Shown piece after piece: positions 49,993-58,492 of a stretch of 64,000 bases of DNA. Numbering within the stretch: position 1 is the stretch's first letter; the number at the start of each line of letters is the position of its first letter. The position numbers and the translations under genes are program-made. The notes under the pieces were generated by a model that was not told the origin of the DNA, did no database searches, and saw only the letters and a program-made list of their open reading frames with translations. The stretch lies in assembly GCF_001054325.1 (NCBI RefSeq), contig NZ_JVVM01000001.1, positions 1 through 64,000 on the forward strand, in the 5' to 3' direction. The DNA is from Corynebacterium vitaeruminis. Its GTDB lineage: Bacteria > Actinomycetota > Actinomycetes > Mycobacteriales > Mycobacteriaceae.

Positions 49993-50051
49993 GCCCCGCT
50001 AGTTTGAGTTGTTCGGTTTTCTCGAACGGCTTGGCTGGCGGGGCGTTTTTT
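49993..50051 (+). terminator. branched intrinsic terminator
   Basis: GCCCCGCTAG (49993-50002) pairs with CTGGCGGGGC (50035-50044), and an inner GTTCG/CGAAC stem sits at 50011-50027. G plus six T residues follow (50045-50051). Confidence 0.8.
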
Positions 50052-50094
50052 CATGCCTACAAGGCGGGGCTAGGCAACGATACTGTTTTCGAAA

Positions 50095-50137
50095 AGTACG
50101 ATTTCACAGCCGAACTCTTGAGTTCGGAAATCGTACT
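50095..50137. repeat. strong hairpin with a one-sided 5-nt bulge
   Basis: AGTACGATTT (50095-50104) pairs perfectly with AAATCGTACT (50128-50137). After a bulge CACAG, CCGAACTC pairs with GAGTTCGG around a 2-nt loop. No T run follows, so not a standard terminator. Confidence 0.75.
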
Positions 50138-50241
50138 GCTTTACGGCGCAATTGTGTGGTGCGTTCGTGGTGCATTTTTGGCTCAAAATACCCGTGAAAG
50201 TGCGTGAAAAAGAGTGAAAGATAGTGAATACTAACCCAAGC

Positions 50242-50287
50242 AAAAACCCGCCCCCACCAGGCTAAACACCAGGTGAAAGCGGGTTTT
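50242..50287 (-). terminator. terminator of the tRNA-Leu gene
   Basis: On the minus strand AAAACCCGC pairs with GCGGGTTTT, with an inner CACC/GGTG stem, just downstream of the tRNA. Confidence 0.75.
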
Positions 50288-50294
50288 GAAATCG

Positions 50295-50368
50295 TGCCCC
50301 CGGTGAGACTCGAACTCACACTGGACGGGTTTTGAATCCGTTGCCTCTGCCAATTGGGCTACAGGGGC
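50295..50368 (-). tRNA. tRNA-Leu (anticodon CAA), unusually short
   Basis: 74 nt. Acceptor GCCCCTG/CGGGGGC (7 bp, one T.G), discriminator A73, D arm with GG, anticodon stem-loop ACGGATTCAAAACCCGT (loop TTCAAAA, anticodon CAA), variable region of only 5 nt (CCAGT), T arm GTGAG-TTCGAGT-CTCAC. CCA is not encoded. CAA reads the Leu codon UUG, but tRNA-Leu is normally class II with a long variable arm; this body is class I. It lies upstream of polA, on the opposite strand. Confidence 0.88.
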
Positions 50369-50418
50369 GCAAAGCCGTCGATAAGCGAAAATGCTCTATC
50401 GAAGCGACTTTGACTAGT

Positions 50419-51396
50419 TTAGTCCATCGACCCCGAATTAGAAAAACGGCGCTGCGCATAAGCGACGACGCTGACGATTGCGGCGCCGAGAATGAACAGT
50501 CCGAGGGCGAGTCCCCAGTCGGAGCCGATGCCCTGGAGCTCGTTGTTTTCGGTCTGCCACGGCCAGAGAGCGCGCAGCGAACCGAGCATGAGTCCGGACA
50601 TGGCGACCAGCGTGAGCGCCTGGTGTGTACTCAGCAGCCATTCGAGGAGGCGGATGAACAGGACGATGCCGATCAGTGCGCCGACGAAGAAAGTGCCGAT
50701 GTAGGCGACGTCACGGTCATGAATTGCGCCCATGGTCGGTGCGTAGAGACCGATGACCAACAGGAAGAAGGAACCGGAAACGCCCGGCAGGACCAGCGCA
50801 CACACGGCAATCGAAGCGGCGATGAGCACGAGCCACAGAGGTGGCTGTGTCGGTGCGGCCTGCGGTAGGGAAGTCAGCGCGAACAGAGCGACGCTGAAAA
50901 ACAGGAAGACTGCGATGGCCTTGCCTCGCATACCCGGCTGACGCAGGGCACCCGGCTGCAGCTCGTTCAGTGGCATGGTGATTGAGGCGGCGATCATGCC
51001 CATGAACAGTGCTCGGGAAGCGACTGGCTGGTTGGTGACAAAGTCCTCCATGACACCGGCCATGGAGAAGACTACGGCAACCATGCCGATAGCCACTGGG
51101 ATGAGCAGCCACCAGTCAACCCTGCGTAGGTCCTCTTTGAAGGTGCCCTTGGAGATCGCCCGCGGCAGGTCGGTGATGCGCTTTGCCGATTCAATCAGGC
51201 GTCCGTAGATGCCCGTGATTAGCGCAAGGGTGCCGCCGGAGACACCTGGAATAGTCTCGGCGAGACCAATGAGGCCACCACGCACCGCATTGGCGAGGAC
51301 GCCCAGCGGGGTTGGCTTCGGGATTTCGGAGTAGGGGCTCGTGGTCGGCAGCGTGGTCGACTCTGCGCCAGGAGCGCTCGTATTTTCAGTAGACAT
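50419..51396 (-). CDS. DUF368 membrane protein, probable undecaprenyl-phosphate translocase
   Basis: About 325 residues with eight to nine membrane segments. The DUF368 signature GGLIGLAETIPGVSGGTLAL is near the N-terminus and is mirrored by VCALVLPGVSGSFFLLVIGL in the second half. Members (PopT) have been shown to recycle undecaprenyl phosphate across the membrane for cell-wall synthesis. I start at ATG 51396 because TACAAT lies 8 nt upstream (leaderless); ATG 51420 adds 8 residues. Single gene. Confidence 0.88.
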   Translation of the reverse strand: MSTENTSAPGAESTTLPTTSPYSEIPKPTPLGVLANAVRGGLIGLAETIPGVSGGTLALITGIYGRLIESAKRITDLPRAISKGTFKEDLRRVDWWLLIPVAIGMVAVVFSMAGVMEDFVTNQPVASRALFMGMIAASITMPLNELQPGALRQPGMRGKAIAVFLFFSVALFALTSLPQAAPTQPPLWLVLIAASIAVCALVLPGVSGSFFLLVIGLYAPTMGAIHDRDVAYIGTFFVGALIGIVLFIRLLEWLLSTHQALTLVAMSGLMLGSLRALWPWQTENNELQGIGSDWGLALGLFILGAAIVSVVAYAQRRFSNSGSMD

Positions 51397-51481
51397 CGCA
51401 GGCCATTGTATGTCTTCCACCTGAGAAGAGGCATATTTCCGCGTGTGTATAAGCGGCTTCTGGCTGCGATTAAGGACACAA

Positions 51482-51511
51482 AATAAAAAAGCAGCGCCTG
51501 GGGCGGCGCTG
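51482..51511 (-). terminator. terminator of the TetR gene at 51609
   Basis: On the minus strand CAGCGCC and GGCGCTG pair around a 6-nt loop, then C and a run of six T residues. It separates this TetR gene from the DUF368 gene. Confidence 0.88.
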
Positions 51512-51608
51512 TCAATCTAGTGAGTTACGCAGGGGTAGGCGGTATGCGGTGGGTGGTGGGTGATGGGCGGTGGAGCTGCTTCCTGAGCTGTTGAGCTGTG
51601 CTCGGACC

Positions 51609-52199
51609 TTAGCCGTGCTCGATAATCTGCTGCAGGCAGCTCCCCAGGGCCTCCACCGAGATCTTCGGCGCGTTGGCCTCGTCGATCAAACCGGTATCGG
51701 AAAGAACTAGGTATCCGACGCAGAGGGAAACAACCATCTGGCTACGGTACACAGCAGTTTCGTGGCTGATGTCCTCTGGGCCGTCTTCTTCGATGCGGTG
51801 AATCAAGTCGTCGGCGATAGCTTCATTGAACCGTTCGGCGATGACTTTTGCAGTTTCCTTGGAGTCAAGGGATCCGACAATCAGCGGAATCATGGACTGT
51901 CCGGCCATTCCTTGACCAGTCAAAATAGCGCTGGCCATCCGCTGACCAAGTTCATTGAAGGGGGCTCGGCGGAGCGCGCCTTCGAACTGGCTGAAGTCAA
52001 TCAGTTCGGCCATGAGACCTTCTTTGGAGCCGAAGTACTTGATGATGAGCGGCGCGCTAACACCCGCATCGCTGGCAATCTCCTTCAGTGGCACGCTTCG
52101 CAAAGGCTTGCGCGCGAAGTGCCGAGCTGCAGCCGCGATAATGCGCTCGCGGGTGGAATGGGCACTCCGTTGGAAATTGGTCGAATCGAACTCACTCAT
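51609..52199 (-). CDS. TetR family transcriptional regulator
   Basis: A 196-residue repressor. The helix-turn-helix covers about residues 15-55: TRERIIAAAARHFARKPLRS and EIASDAGVSAPLIIKYFGSK. The C-terminal ligand domain has no recognisable family detail. I start at ATG 52199 with TAGACT 7 nt upstream (leaderless); an earlier in-frame ATG adds 13 residues. It diverges from polA across 444 nt and has its own terminator. Target unknown. Confidence 0.88.
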   Translation of the reverse strand: MSEFDSTNFQRSAHSTRERIIAAAARHFARKPLRSVPLKEIASDAGVSAPLIIKYFGSKEGLMAELIDFSQFEGALRRAPFNELGQRMASAILTGQGMAGQSMIPLIVGSLDSKETAKVIAERFNEAIADDLIHRIEEDGPEDISHETAVYRSQMVVSLCVGYLVLSDTGLIDEANAPKISVEALGSCLQQIIEHG

Positions 52200-52643
52200 G
52201 CTGACGAGTCTAAAGCCATGAAAGCGTAACTTCGCCAATTGCTTTCAAGTGCACGCGCAGGACGTGGCGATATGTTTTCGCGGCCACCTCAAAGAGGGGG
52301 TAATTTCTAGACGCCTCATTTGGGGCAGGTTCTATGCATGTTGTTGAACAAAGGTTGGAAAATATGGAAAAACTCCAGGAAAAATAAAGCGAATCTTGAA
52401 TTTGGGTTACAGCATTTCGGAAACTGCAACCAAGCGCCAAGCGACGCTTAGGGGGCGTAACCTTGCGAAGCATTGTTCAAGTGGACTAAGGGGCGTTTGA
52501 GCGCTTTTCAAAATGCCGCTTGATTACCGTAATTATTGTTCACTGAAGCAGGCCGACCAACAACTCATCCTCCGTAGCTCGCGTATACCAGCGCGGATCT
52601 CAGTTTTCCTACGCTGTTCAATATTTTCCTACACTGGGATGTC
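52200..52643. other. long spacer between the TetR gene and polA
   Basis: 444 bases without a gene. TTGTT-G-AACAA (around 52345) is a small palindrome. TTTTCCTAC occurs twice shortly before polA, and TACACT (52630-52635) lies 8 nt before the polA ATG, so polA is probably leaderless. No tRNA or structured RNA recognised. Confidence 0.5.
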
Positions 52644-55289
52644 ATGAAGAAGACCCTCATGCTTATCGACGGTCATTCCATGGCCTTCCGCGCGTTTTTT
52701 GCCCTTCCGGTGGATAACTTCTCAACCACAGGTGGGCAGACAACGAACGCGGTGTACGGCTTCCTCTCCATGCTGTCCAATATCCTCAGCGAGGAAAAGC
52801 CCACGCATGTGGCGGTCGCATTCGACGTCGCTCGCGAGACCTTCCGTAACGAGATTTTCCCGGAGTATAAGGCCCAGCGTGAGAAGACTCCTGAGGAATT
52901 CCGTGGTCAGGTGCCACTTATTCAGCAGGTGCTGAAAGAGATGGGCATTGTCACGCTGGAAAAGGACAACTACGAGGCCGACGACATCATCGCGACGTTG
53001 GCTACCCAGGCCAAGCCCGAGGGCTTCGAAACTCTCATTGTCACCGGCGATCGCGACTCGTTCCAGTTGGTCAACGACACCACCACCGTGCTCTATCCAA
53101 TGCGTGGCGTCACTACGCTTCATCGCTTCACGCCAGAGGCTATTGAGAAGAAGTACGGTCTGACACCGACGCAGTACCCGGACTTCGCGGCACTCCGCGG
53201 CGACCCCTCCGATAACCTCCCGGGCATTCCGGGGGTCGGCGAGAAGACCGCGACCAAGTGGATTGTTCAGTACGGCACACTGGAAAACCTCATCGATCAC
53301 GCCGACGAAATCCGCGGCAAGGTCGGCGACAACTTCCGCGAGCGCGTCGCAAATGTCCAGCTGAACCGAGACATCACCGAAATGGTCAAGGACCTGCCCT
53401 TGCCATACGGTCCGAACGAGCTCGAGCTCCGTCCCGCTGATGCCCAGGGAATTATCGACTTCTTCGACCGCCTCGAATTCGGCGATAACCTCCGCGAGCG
53501 CGTCTTCCGCACTCTTTCTATCGAAGGTGCGGGCGTCACCGCCTCCACCAGTGACAGCGCGACAAAGCTCGAGGCTGTCTCGCTTGACGACGGCGCCCTG
53601 GCTGCCTGGCTCGATAATTTGCACGAGCCGACCGCATTGCAGGTCGGGGAGCACACCCTGATGATTGGCTCCGCCGATGAGAAGGGCAAGACCTCTGGTC
53701 AGGCCGTTTCTCTCGACCTCGGCGAGCTATCCGCCGAAGATGCCGACACACTGCGTGAGTGGTTCGCTGGCGACCACCCGAAGCTCGTGCATGACTGTAA
53801 GTCGGCCATGCACGCACTCTGGAACTACGACTTCGAACTGGCAGGGGTTATCCACGACACCTTCTTGGCTGCGTATCTATTGCGCCCGAGCCAGCGCAGT
53901 TACAGCTTGGACAACGTCGTCCAGCGGCACCTGGGGCAGACTCTTTCGCAGGCCGACGGTCAGATGACTCTGCTCGACGGTCCGGCCGAGGATGCTTCCC
54001 ATGTCGCCGCCGTCATCGACCTGGCGGAGCGGTTGGCTGTCGAACTCGATGAGGCCGGGCTCTACAGCGTGTACGCCGACTTGGAAGTTCCGCTTGCTCC
54101 AGTGTTGGGCCGGATGGAACGTACCGGCATCGCTGTGGATGTTGATGCGCTCGAGGAGCTTCGCAAGCAGGCGCAGGCGGCTACCGATGAGGCGGAGAGT
54201 GAGGCTCGCAACCTCGTCGATAAGCCTGAGCTGAATCTCGGATCGCCGAAGCAGTTGCAAGAAGTGCTGTTTGACCAGCTGGGGATGCCCAAGACGAAGA
54301 AGACGAAGACGGGCTATTCCACGGCGGCGAAGGAAATTGAGGGGTTGGCGAAGGTCAACCCGCATCCGTTCTTGGACTACCTGCTGAAGTTCCGCGAGTC
54401 GCAAAAGATGAAGTCAACCGTCGAGGGGCTGATTAAGGCTGTCGCTGATGATGGCCGTATTCATACGACCTTTAATCAGACGGTCGCTGCGACGGGGCGC
54501 CTGTCGTCGACGGAGCCGAATCTGCAGAATATTCCGGTGCGCACGGAGTTCGGGCGACGGATTCGTGAGGCGTTTGTGGTGGGCGATGGCTATGCGCAGC
54601 TGATCACCGCGGACTACTCGCAGATCGAGATGCGTGTAATGGCGCACTTGTCGCAGGATCCAGGGCTGATTGAGGCCTACCGGCAGGGCGAGGACTTGCA
54701 TAACTACGTCGGCTCGAAGGTCTTCGGCGTCGGTATCGATGAGGTCACGCCTGAGCTGCGTCGTCGTGTCAAGGCGATGAGCTACGGCCTTGCCTACGGT
54801 CTGAGTGCTTTTGGTCTGGCGCAGCAGCTCGATATCCCGCAGCGCGAGGCGAAGAAGCTCATGGAGGACTACTTCGAGCGCTTTGGTGGCGTGCGCGATT
54901 ACCTGCACAAAGTTGTTGAGCAGGCGCGCAAGGACGGCTTTACGGCCACGATGTTCGATCGGCGCCGCTACCTGCCGGAACTCAACGCCGACAACCGCAT
55001 TGCTCGCGATAACGCGGAACGCGCGGCTTTGAACTCGCCGATCCAGGGGTCGGCGGCAGACATTATTAAAATCGCGATGCTCCGGGTCGACGATGCTTTA
55101 CGACGAGGCGGGTTGCGCTCACGTGTCCTCCTGCAGGTTCATGACGAACTGGTCGTTGAGGTTGCAGATGGGGAAGAGGCGGCCATCAAGGAGCTGTTGC
55201 ATCGTGAGATGGACTCGGCGGCTGAATTGTTGGTGCCGCTGGATGTTTCCATCGGTGCTGGTGTGAACTGGGATGCTGCTGCGCATTAG
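52644..55289 (+). CDS. polA: DNA polymerase I
   Basis: An 881-residue repair and Okazaki-fragment polymerase. The 5' nuclease domain (1-300) has VAFDVARETFRNEIFPEYKA, NYEADDIIATLA, VTGDRDSFQLV and LRGDPSDNLPGIPGVGEKTA. The middle domain (about 310-480) lacks the Asp-x-Glu of an active proofreading exonuclease, as in mycobacteria. The polymerase domain has motif A ITADYSQIEMRVMAHLSQD, motif B RRRVKAMSYGLAYGLSAFGL and motif C LLQVHDELVVEV. Next to rpsA as in Rv1629-1630. Confidence 0.97.
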   Translation: MKKTLMLIDGHSMAFRAFFALPVDNFSTTGGQTTNAVYGFLSMLSNILSEEKPTHVAVAFDVARETFRNEIFPEYKAQREKTPEEFRGQVPLIQQVLKEMGIVTLEKDNYEADDIIATLATQAKPEGFETLIVTGDRDSFQLVNDTTTVLYPMRGVTTLHRFTPEAIEKKYGLTPTQYPDFAALRGDPSDNLPGIPGVGEKTATKWIVQYGTLENLIDHADEIRGKVGDNFRERVANVQLNRDITEMVKDLPLPYGPNELELRPADAQGIIDFFDRLEFGDNLRERVFRTLSIEGAGVTASTSDSATKLEAVSLDDGALAAWLDNLHEPTALQVGEHTLMIGSADEKGKTSGQAVSLDLGELSAEDADTLREWFAGDHPKLVHDCKSAMHALWNYDFELAGVIHDTFLAAYLLRPSQRSYSLDNVVQRHLGQTLSQADGQMTLLDGPAEDASHVAAVIDLAERLAVELDEAGLYSVYADLEVPLAPVLGRMERTGIAVDVDALEELRKQAQAATDEAESEARNLVDKPELNLGSPKQLQEVLFDQLGMPKTKKTKTGYSTAAKEIEGLAKVNPHPFLDYLLKFRESQKMKSTVEGLIKAVADDGRIHTTFNQTVAATGRLSSTEPNLQNIPVRTEFGRRIREAFVVGDGYAQLITADYSQIEMRVMAHLSQDPGLIEAYRQGEDLHNYVGSKVFGVGIDEVTPELRRRVKAMSYGLAYGLSAFGLAQQLDIPQREAKKLMEDYFERFGGVRDYLHKVVEQARKDGFTATMFDRRRYLPELNADNRIARDNAERAALNSPIQGSAADIIKIAMLRVDDALRRGGLRSRVLLQVHDELVVEVADGEEAAIKELLHREMDSAAELLVPLDVSIGAGVNWDAAAH

Positions 55290-55571
55290 TGGTGCGGAGG
55301 CGGGGCGGCGGTCGCGGCCGGCAGACCTTTTGCGGACTTGCCGGGCATGAGTTGCGAACTTGAATGTCGCAGCTCAAATCGGTATTGTTCGCTAGGTATG
55401 CATTAGCGTGCCGACTTTGCAGCCTCGAGCTTCAAGGACACCGGGTTAACTAATTGCCAATGGCGAGATTCGCCGAAAGCGGATTTGGCCCGGTTGTCCA
55501 GGAGTTTCTTTGAGGGGCAAGGCCGAAATTGTCCGTTTTTCGATTTCTATCCGCTTCGGAGCACATCTTAT

Positions 55572-57035
55572 ATGTCCACTTCTAACGTCCCTCAGGTTGC
55601 CATCAACGACATTGGCACCGCTGAGGATTTCCTGGCCGCTGTCGACTCGACGATGAAGTACTTCAACGATGGTGACATCGTTGAGGGCACCGTCGTTAAG
55701 GTTGACCGCGACGAGGTTCTTCTCGACATCGGCTACAAGACTGAAGGTGTCATTCCTTCCCGCGAACTGTCCATCAAGCACGATGTCGACCCTGACGAAG
55801 TGGTCGAAGTTGGCGATGAGATCGACGCGCTGGTCCTGACCAAGGAAGACAAGGAAGGCCGCCTCATCCTGTCCAAGAAGCGCGCTCAGTACGAGCGTGC
55901 TTGGGGCACCATCGAGCAGCTCAAGGAGAACGACGAGCCGGTTACCGGTACCGTCATCGAGGTCGTCAAGGGCGGCCTGATTCTCGACATCGGCCTGCGT
56001 GGCTTCCTGCCGGCTTCCCTCGTTGAGATGCGTCGTGTCCGTGACCTCCAGCCGTACATCGGCCAGGAGATCGAGGCCAAGATCATCGAGCTCGACAAGA
56101 ACCGCAACAACGTCGTTCTGTCCCGCCGTGCATGGCTCGAGCAGACCCAGTCTGAGGTCCGCTCTGAGTTCCTGCACCAGCTGCAGAAGGGCCAGGTCCG
56201 CAAGGGCGTCGTTTCCTCCATCGTCAACTTCGGCGCATTCGTCGATCTCGGCGGTGTTGACGGCCTGGTTCACGTTTCCGAGCTGTCCTGGAAGCACATC
56301 GACCACCCGTCCGAGGTTGTCCAGGTTGGCGACGAGGTCACCGTCGAGGTTCTCGAGGTCGACCTGAACCGCGAGCGCGTCTCCCTGTCCCTGAAGGCTA
56401 CCCAGGAAGACCCGTGGCGCGTCTTCGCCCGCACTCACGCAATCGGCCAGATTGTTCCGGGCAAGGTCACCAAGCTGGTTCCGTTCGGTGCGTTCGTCCG
56501 CGTCGAAGAGGGTATCGAGGGCCTGGTTCACATCTCCGAGCTGGCTTCCCGCCACATCGACGTTCCGGACCAGATTGTCTCCGTCGACGAGCAGGTCATG
56601 GTCAAGGTCATCGACATCGACCTCGAGCGTCGTCGTATCTCCCTGTCCCTCAAGCAGGCTGACGAGGACTTCACCGAAGAGTTTGACCCGACCAAGTACG
56701 GCATGGGCGACTCCTACGACGAGCAGGGCAACTACATCTTCCCGGAGGGCTTCGACCCGGAGACCAACGAGTGGATGGAGGGCTTCGAGACCCAGCGCGC
56801 AGAGTGGGAGGCTCGCTACGCAGAGGCAGAGCGTCACCACCAGCTGCACGCTGCCCAGATCGAGCGTCACCGCGCTGCAGCTGCCGAGGCTGCAGAGACC
56901 GCTTCGAACTACTCTTCCGAGTCCGGCGAGGCAGCTCCGGCTGCTCCGGCCGCACCGGCTGCAGACAACGCTGGCGGCACCCTGGCTTCCGACGAGCAGC
57001 TCGCTGCTCTGCGTGAGAAGCTGGCCGGCAACTAA
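55572..57035 (+). CDS. rpsA: 30S ribosomal protein S1
   Basis: A 487-residue protein with four S1 RNA-binding domains, near 34-105, 120-190, 208-277 and 295-363 (for example VEVVKGGLILDIGLRGFLPA, VVSSIVNFGAFVDLGGVDGL, VTKLVPFGAFVRVEEGIEGL). An acidic, Ala-rich tail follows (PAAPAADNAGG). ATG 55572 matches the family start (MSTSNVPQVAINDIGT); an upstream in-frame ATG would add 29 unrelated residues. Extreme codon bias (gtc, aag, ctg) marks high expression. The 282-nt leader after polA may hold its promoter and autoregulatory site. Confidence 0.97.
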   Translation: MSTSNVPQVAINDIGTAEDFLAAVDSTMKYFNDGDIVEGTVVKVDRDEVLLDIGYKTEGVIPSRELSIKHDVDPDEVVEVGDEIDALVLTKEDKEGRLILSKKRAQYERAWGTIEQLKENDEPVTGTVIEVVKGGLILDIGLRGFLPASLVEMRRVRDLQPYIGQEIEAKIIELDKNRNNVVLSRRAWLEQTQSEVRSEFLHQLQKGQVRKGVVSSIVNFGAFVDLGGVDGLVHVSELSWKHIDHPSEVVQVGDEVTVEVLEVDLNRERVSLSLKATQEDPWRVFARTHAIGQIVPGKVTKLVPFGAFVRVEEGIEGLVHISELASRHIDVPDQIVSVDEQVMVKVIDIDLERRRISLSLKQADEDFTEEFDPTKYGMGDSYDEQGNYIFPEGFDPETNEWMEGFETQRAEWEARYAEAERHHQLHAAQIERHRAAAAEAAETASNYSSESGEAAPAAPAAPAADNAGGTLASDEQLAALREKLAGN

Positions 57036-57074
57036 GCTAGATTGCTAAGGGCTTATACGGCCCTTTGAGAAATC

Positions 57075-57107
57075 GCCCCGGCGAGGTTTTCCTCGCTGGG
57101 GCTTTTT
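57075..57107 (+). terminator. intrinsic terminator of rpsA
   Basis: A 12-bp stem (57075-57086 with 57091-57102, one G.T) with TTTT loop and TTTTT tail. Confidence 0.93.
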
Positions 57108-57119
57108 CGTGCTTTCTTT

Positions 57120-57130
57120 GCTTTACGACG
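57120..57130 (+). repeat. intergenic 11-mer GCTTTACGACG, copy 5
   Basis: Exact plus-strand copy 13 nt after the rpsA terminator. Confidence 0.7.
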
Positions 57131-57237
57131 GGCACCTGCTCGGCCCTGTTTTTCTAGAGGTGACTTGGGTGCTTGTTGCATTTTTGGTCCTGGTGTTGGG
57201 GCTTCGGGCGATGAAGGTGGCACCGCTGTTGCCTAAG

Positions 57238-57305
57238 GCGGGCTTGTGCTTCACCAGAAGTGGCTTGCTGCATAGTAACCGGCCGCTGGCGAAGCGCAAG
57301 CCGTC
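57238..57305 (+). repeat. 68-bp hairpin repeat, copy B
   Basis: Arms GCGGGCTTGTGCTTCACCAG (57238-57257) and CTGGCGAAGCGCAAGCCGTC (57286-57305) with a 28-nt loop containing TTGCTGC at loop positions 8-14. Arms pair at 16 of 20 positions; compared with copy A the arms and loop core are clearly homologous. Confidence 0.88.
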
Positions 57306-57396
57306 CTAATGGCCCTGGTGTCCCTGTCGATTTTGGTGGCTCTGCCTGTCCTGACCGCCGTTGACAGCCTGTCTGCCTACCCATATGATTGGTGAC

Positions 57397-58488
57397 ATGA
57401 CAACAAAGAATGAAGCTAATCAGGTAGAGGATTCCTCCCATTCCACCGGCGGTGTGTACTCCCAGGAAGGGAAGGATTTTAACCGCGACACTCGCTATAT
57501 CAATGACCGCATTGTCAAGAACGGTCGCGAGGTAGGCGAGGGGATTAAGACGTGGCCCGTTGAAGCCGGGCGCTACCGTCTTGTTGCGGCTCGTGCGTGC
57601 CCGTGGGCACACCGCACGCTTATCGTTCGCAGGTTGCTCGGCCTGGAAGATGCAATTTCGGTCGGTATTCCAGGACCGGTTCACGATGCTCGTTCCTGGA
57701 CTTTCGACAAGGGGCCAAATGGCCGCGACGAAGTGCTCGGCTATGATCGTCTTCAAGAAGCATTTCTCAAGCGTTACCCTGATTACCAGCGGGGCATTAC
57801 CGTCCCGGCGATTGTCGAAATTGAATCGGGCGAGGTTGTGACCAACGACTTCCCTTGGATCACCTTGGATTTCATGACCGAGTGGACCGAGTTTCACCGC
57901 GACGGCGCCCCGGATCTCTACCCGGAGGAGATGCGTGAGGAAATGGATGAGCTCATGCAGTTCATCTATACCGAAATCAATAACGGCGTCTATCGCTGTG
58001 GCTTCGCGGGTTCGCAGGAGTCCTATGACAAGGCTTACGACCGACTGTTCAGCGCCCTCGATAAGGTTTCTGAGCGCTTAGAGACCCGCCGTTACCTCAT
58101 GGGTGATCACATCACCGAGGCTGACATTCGCCTTTACACAACCCTCATCCGCTTCGATGCCGTCTACCACGGCCACTTCAAGTGCAACCAGAATAAGATC
58201 TCCGAGATGCCAGTTCTATACAACTACCTGCGTGATCTCTTCCAGACTCCGGGCTTCGGTGACACCACTGACTTCGTCGACATCAAGCGCCATTACTACG
58301 AGGTCCATCGCGACCTCAATCCGCTTGGCATTGTCCCGAAGGGTCCGAATCTCTCCGACCTGCTCCAGCCGCACGGCCGTGAAGCCCTTGGTGGCAGCCC
58401 GTTCGGTAATGGTACCGCTCCGGGGCCAGTCAATCCGGATCCTGTTGAGGAAGGTCACCGAATCGAGGATCTGGTCCGGATTCACTAG
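57397..58488 (+). CDS. glutathionyl-hydroquinone reductase family protein (Xi-class GST-like)
   Basis: A 363-residue cytoplasmic protein of the YqjG/ECM4 family. The catalytic cysteine motif ARACPWAHRTLIVRRLLGLE is present, with GRYRLVAARACPW typical of the family, and a C-terminal helical GST domain (YLMGDHITEADIRLYTTLIR). These enzymes reduce glutathionyl-hydroquinones; corynebacteria use mycothiol, so the thiol partner is probably mycothiol (inference). ATG 57397 has TATGAT 7 nt upstream. Single gene. Confidence 0.9.
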   Translation: MTTKNEANQVEDSSHSTGGVYSQEGKDFNRDTRYINDRIVKNGREVGEGIKTWPVEAGRYRLVAARACPWAHRTLIVRRLLGLEDAISVGIPGPVHDARSWTFDKGPNGRDEVLGYDRLQEAFLKRYPDYQRGITVPAIVEIESGEVVTNDFPWITLDFMTEWTEFHRDGAPDLYPEEMREEMDELMQFIYTEINNGVYRCGFAGSQESYDKAYDRLFSALDKVSERLETRRYLMGDHITEADIRLYTTLIRFDAVYHGHFKCNQNKISEMPVLYNYLRDLFQTPGFGDTTDFVDIKRHYYEVHRDLNPLGIVPKGPNLSDLLQPHGREALGGSPFGNGTAPGPVNPDPVEEGHRIEDLVRIH

Positions 58489-58492
58489 GCGC

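Larger units (their letters stand above)
49861..50294. other. gene-poor stretch after the IS3 remnant
   Basis: 434 bases without a convincing gene. A 67-codon open frame at 50004-50207 has no ribosome site or family resemblance. It holds a terminator (49993-50051), a bulged hairpin (50095-50137) and the tRNA terminator (50242-50287). Confidence 0.6.
57036..57396. other. spacer after rpsA with terminator, 11-mer and repeat B
   Basis: 361 bases without a gene. In order: a small AAGGGC/GCCCTT hairpin (57047-57065), the rpsA terminator, the 11-mer GCTTTACGACG (57120-57130), repeat copy B and a -10-like TATGAT 7 nt before the ATG at 57397. Confidence 0.7.

Noticed and set aside
49993..50051. tRNA-like fold with GTTCG..CGAAC
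   Set aside because: Too short for a tRNA, no anticodon arm, and followed by a T run: better explained as a branched terminator.
50004..50207. 67-codon open frame after the IS3 remnant
   Set aside because: Overlaps a terminator and a hairpin, no ribosome site, unnatural composition.
55446..56870. 474-codon open frame antisense to rpsA
   Set aside because: It mirrors the strongly biased codons of rpsA, has Val/Leu/Asp-rich composition with no motif, and lies wholly inside a certain gene.
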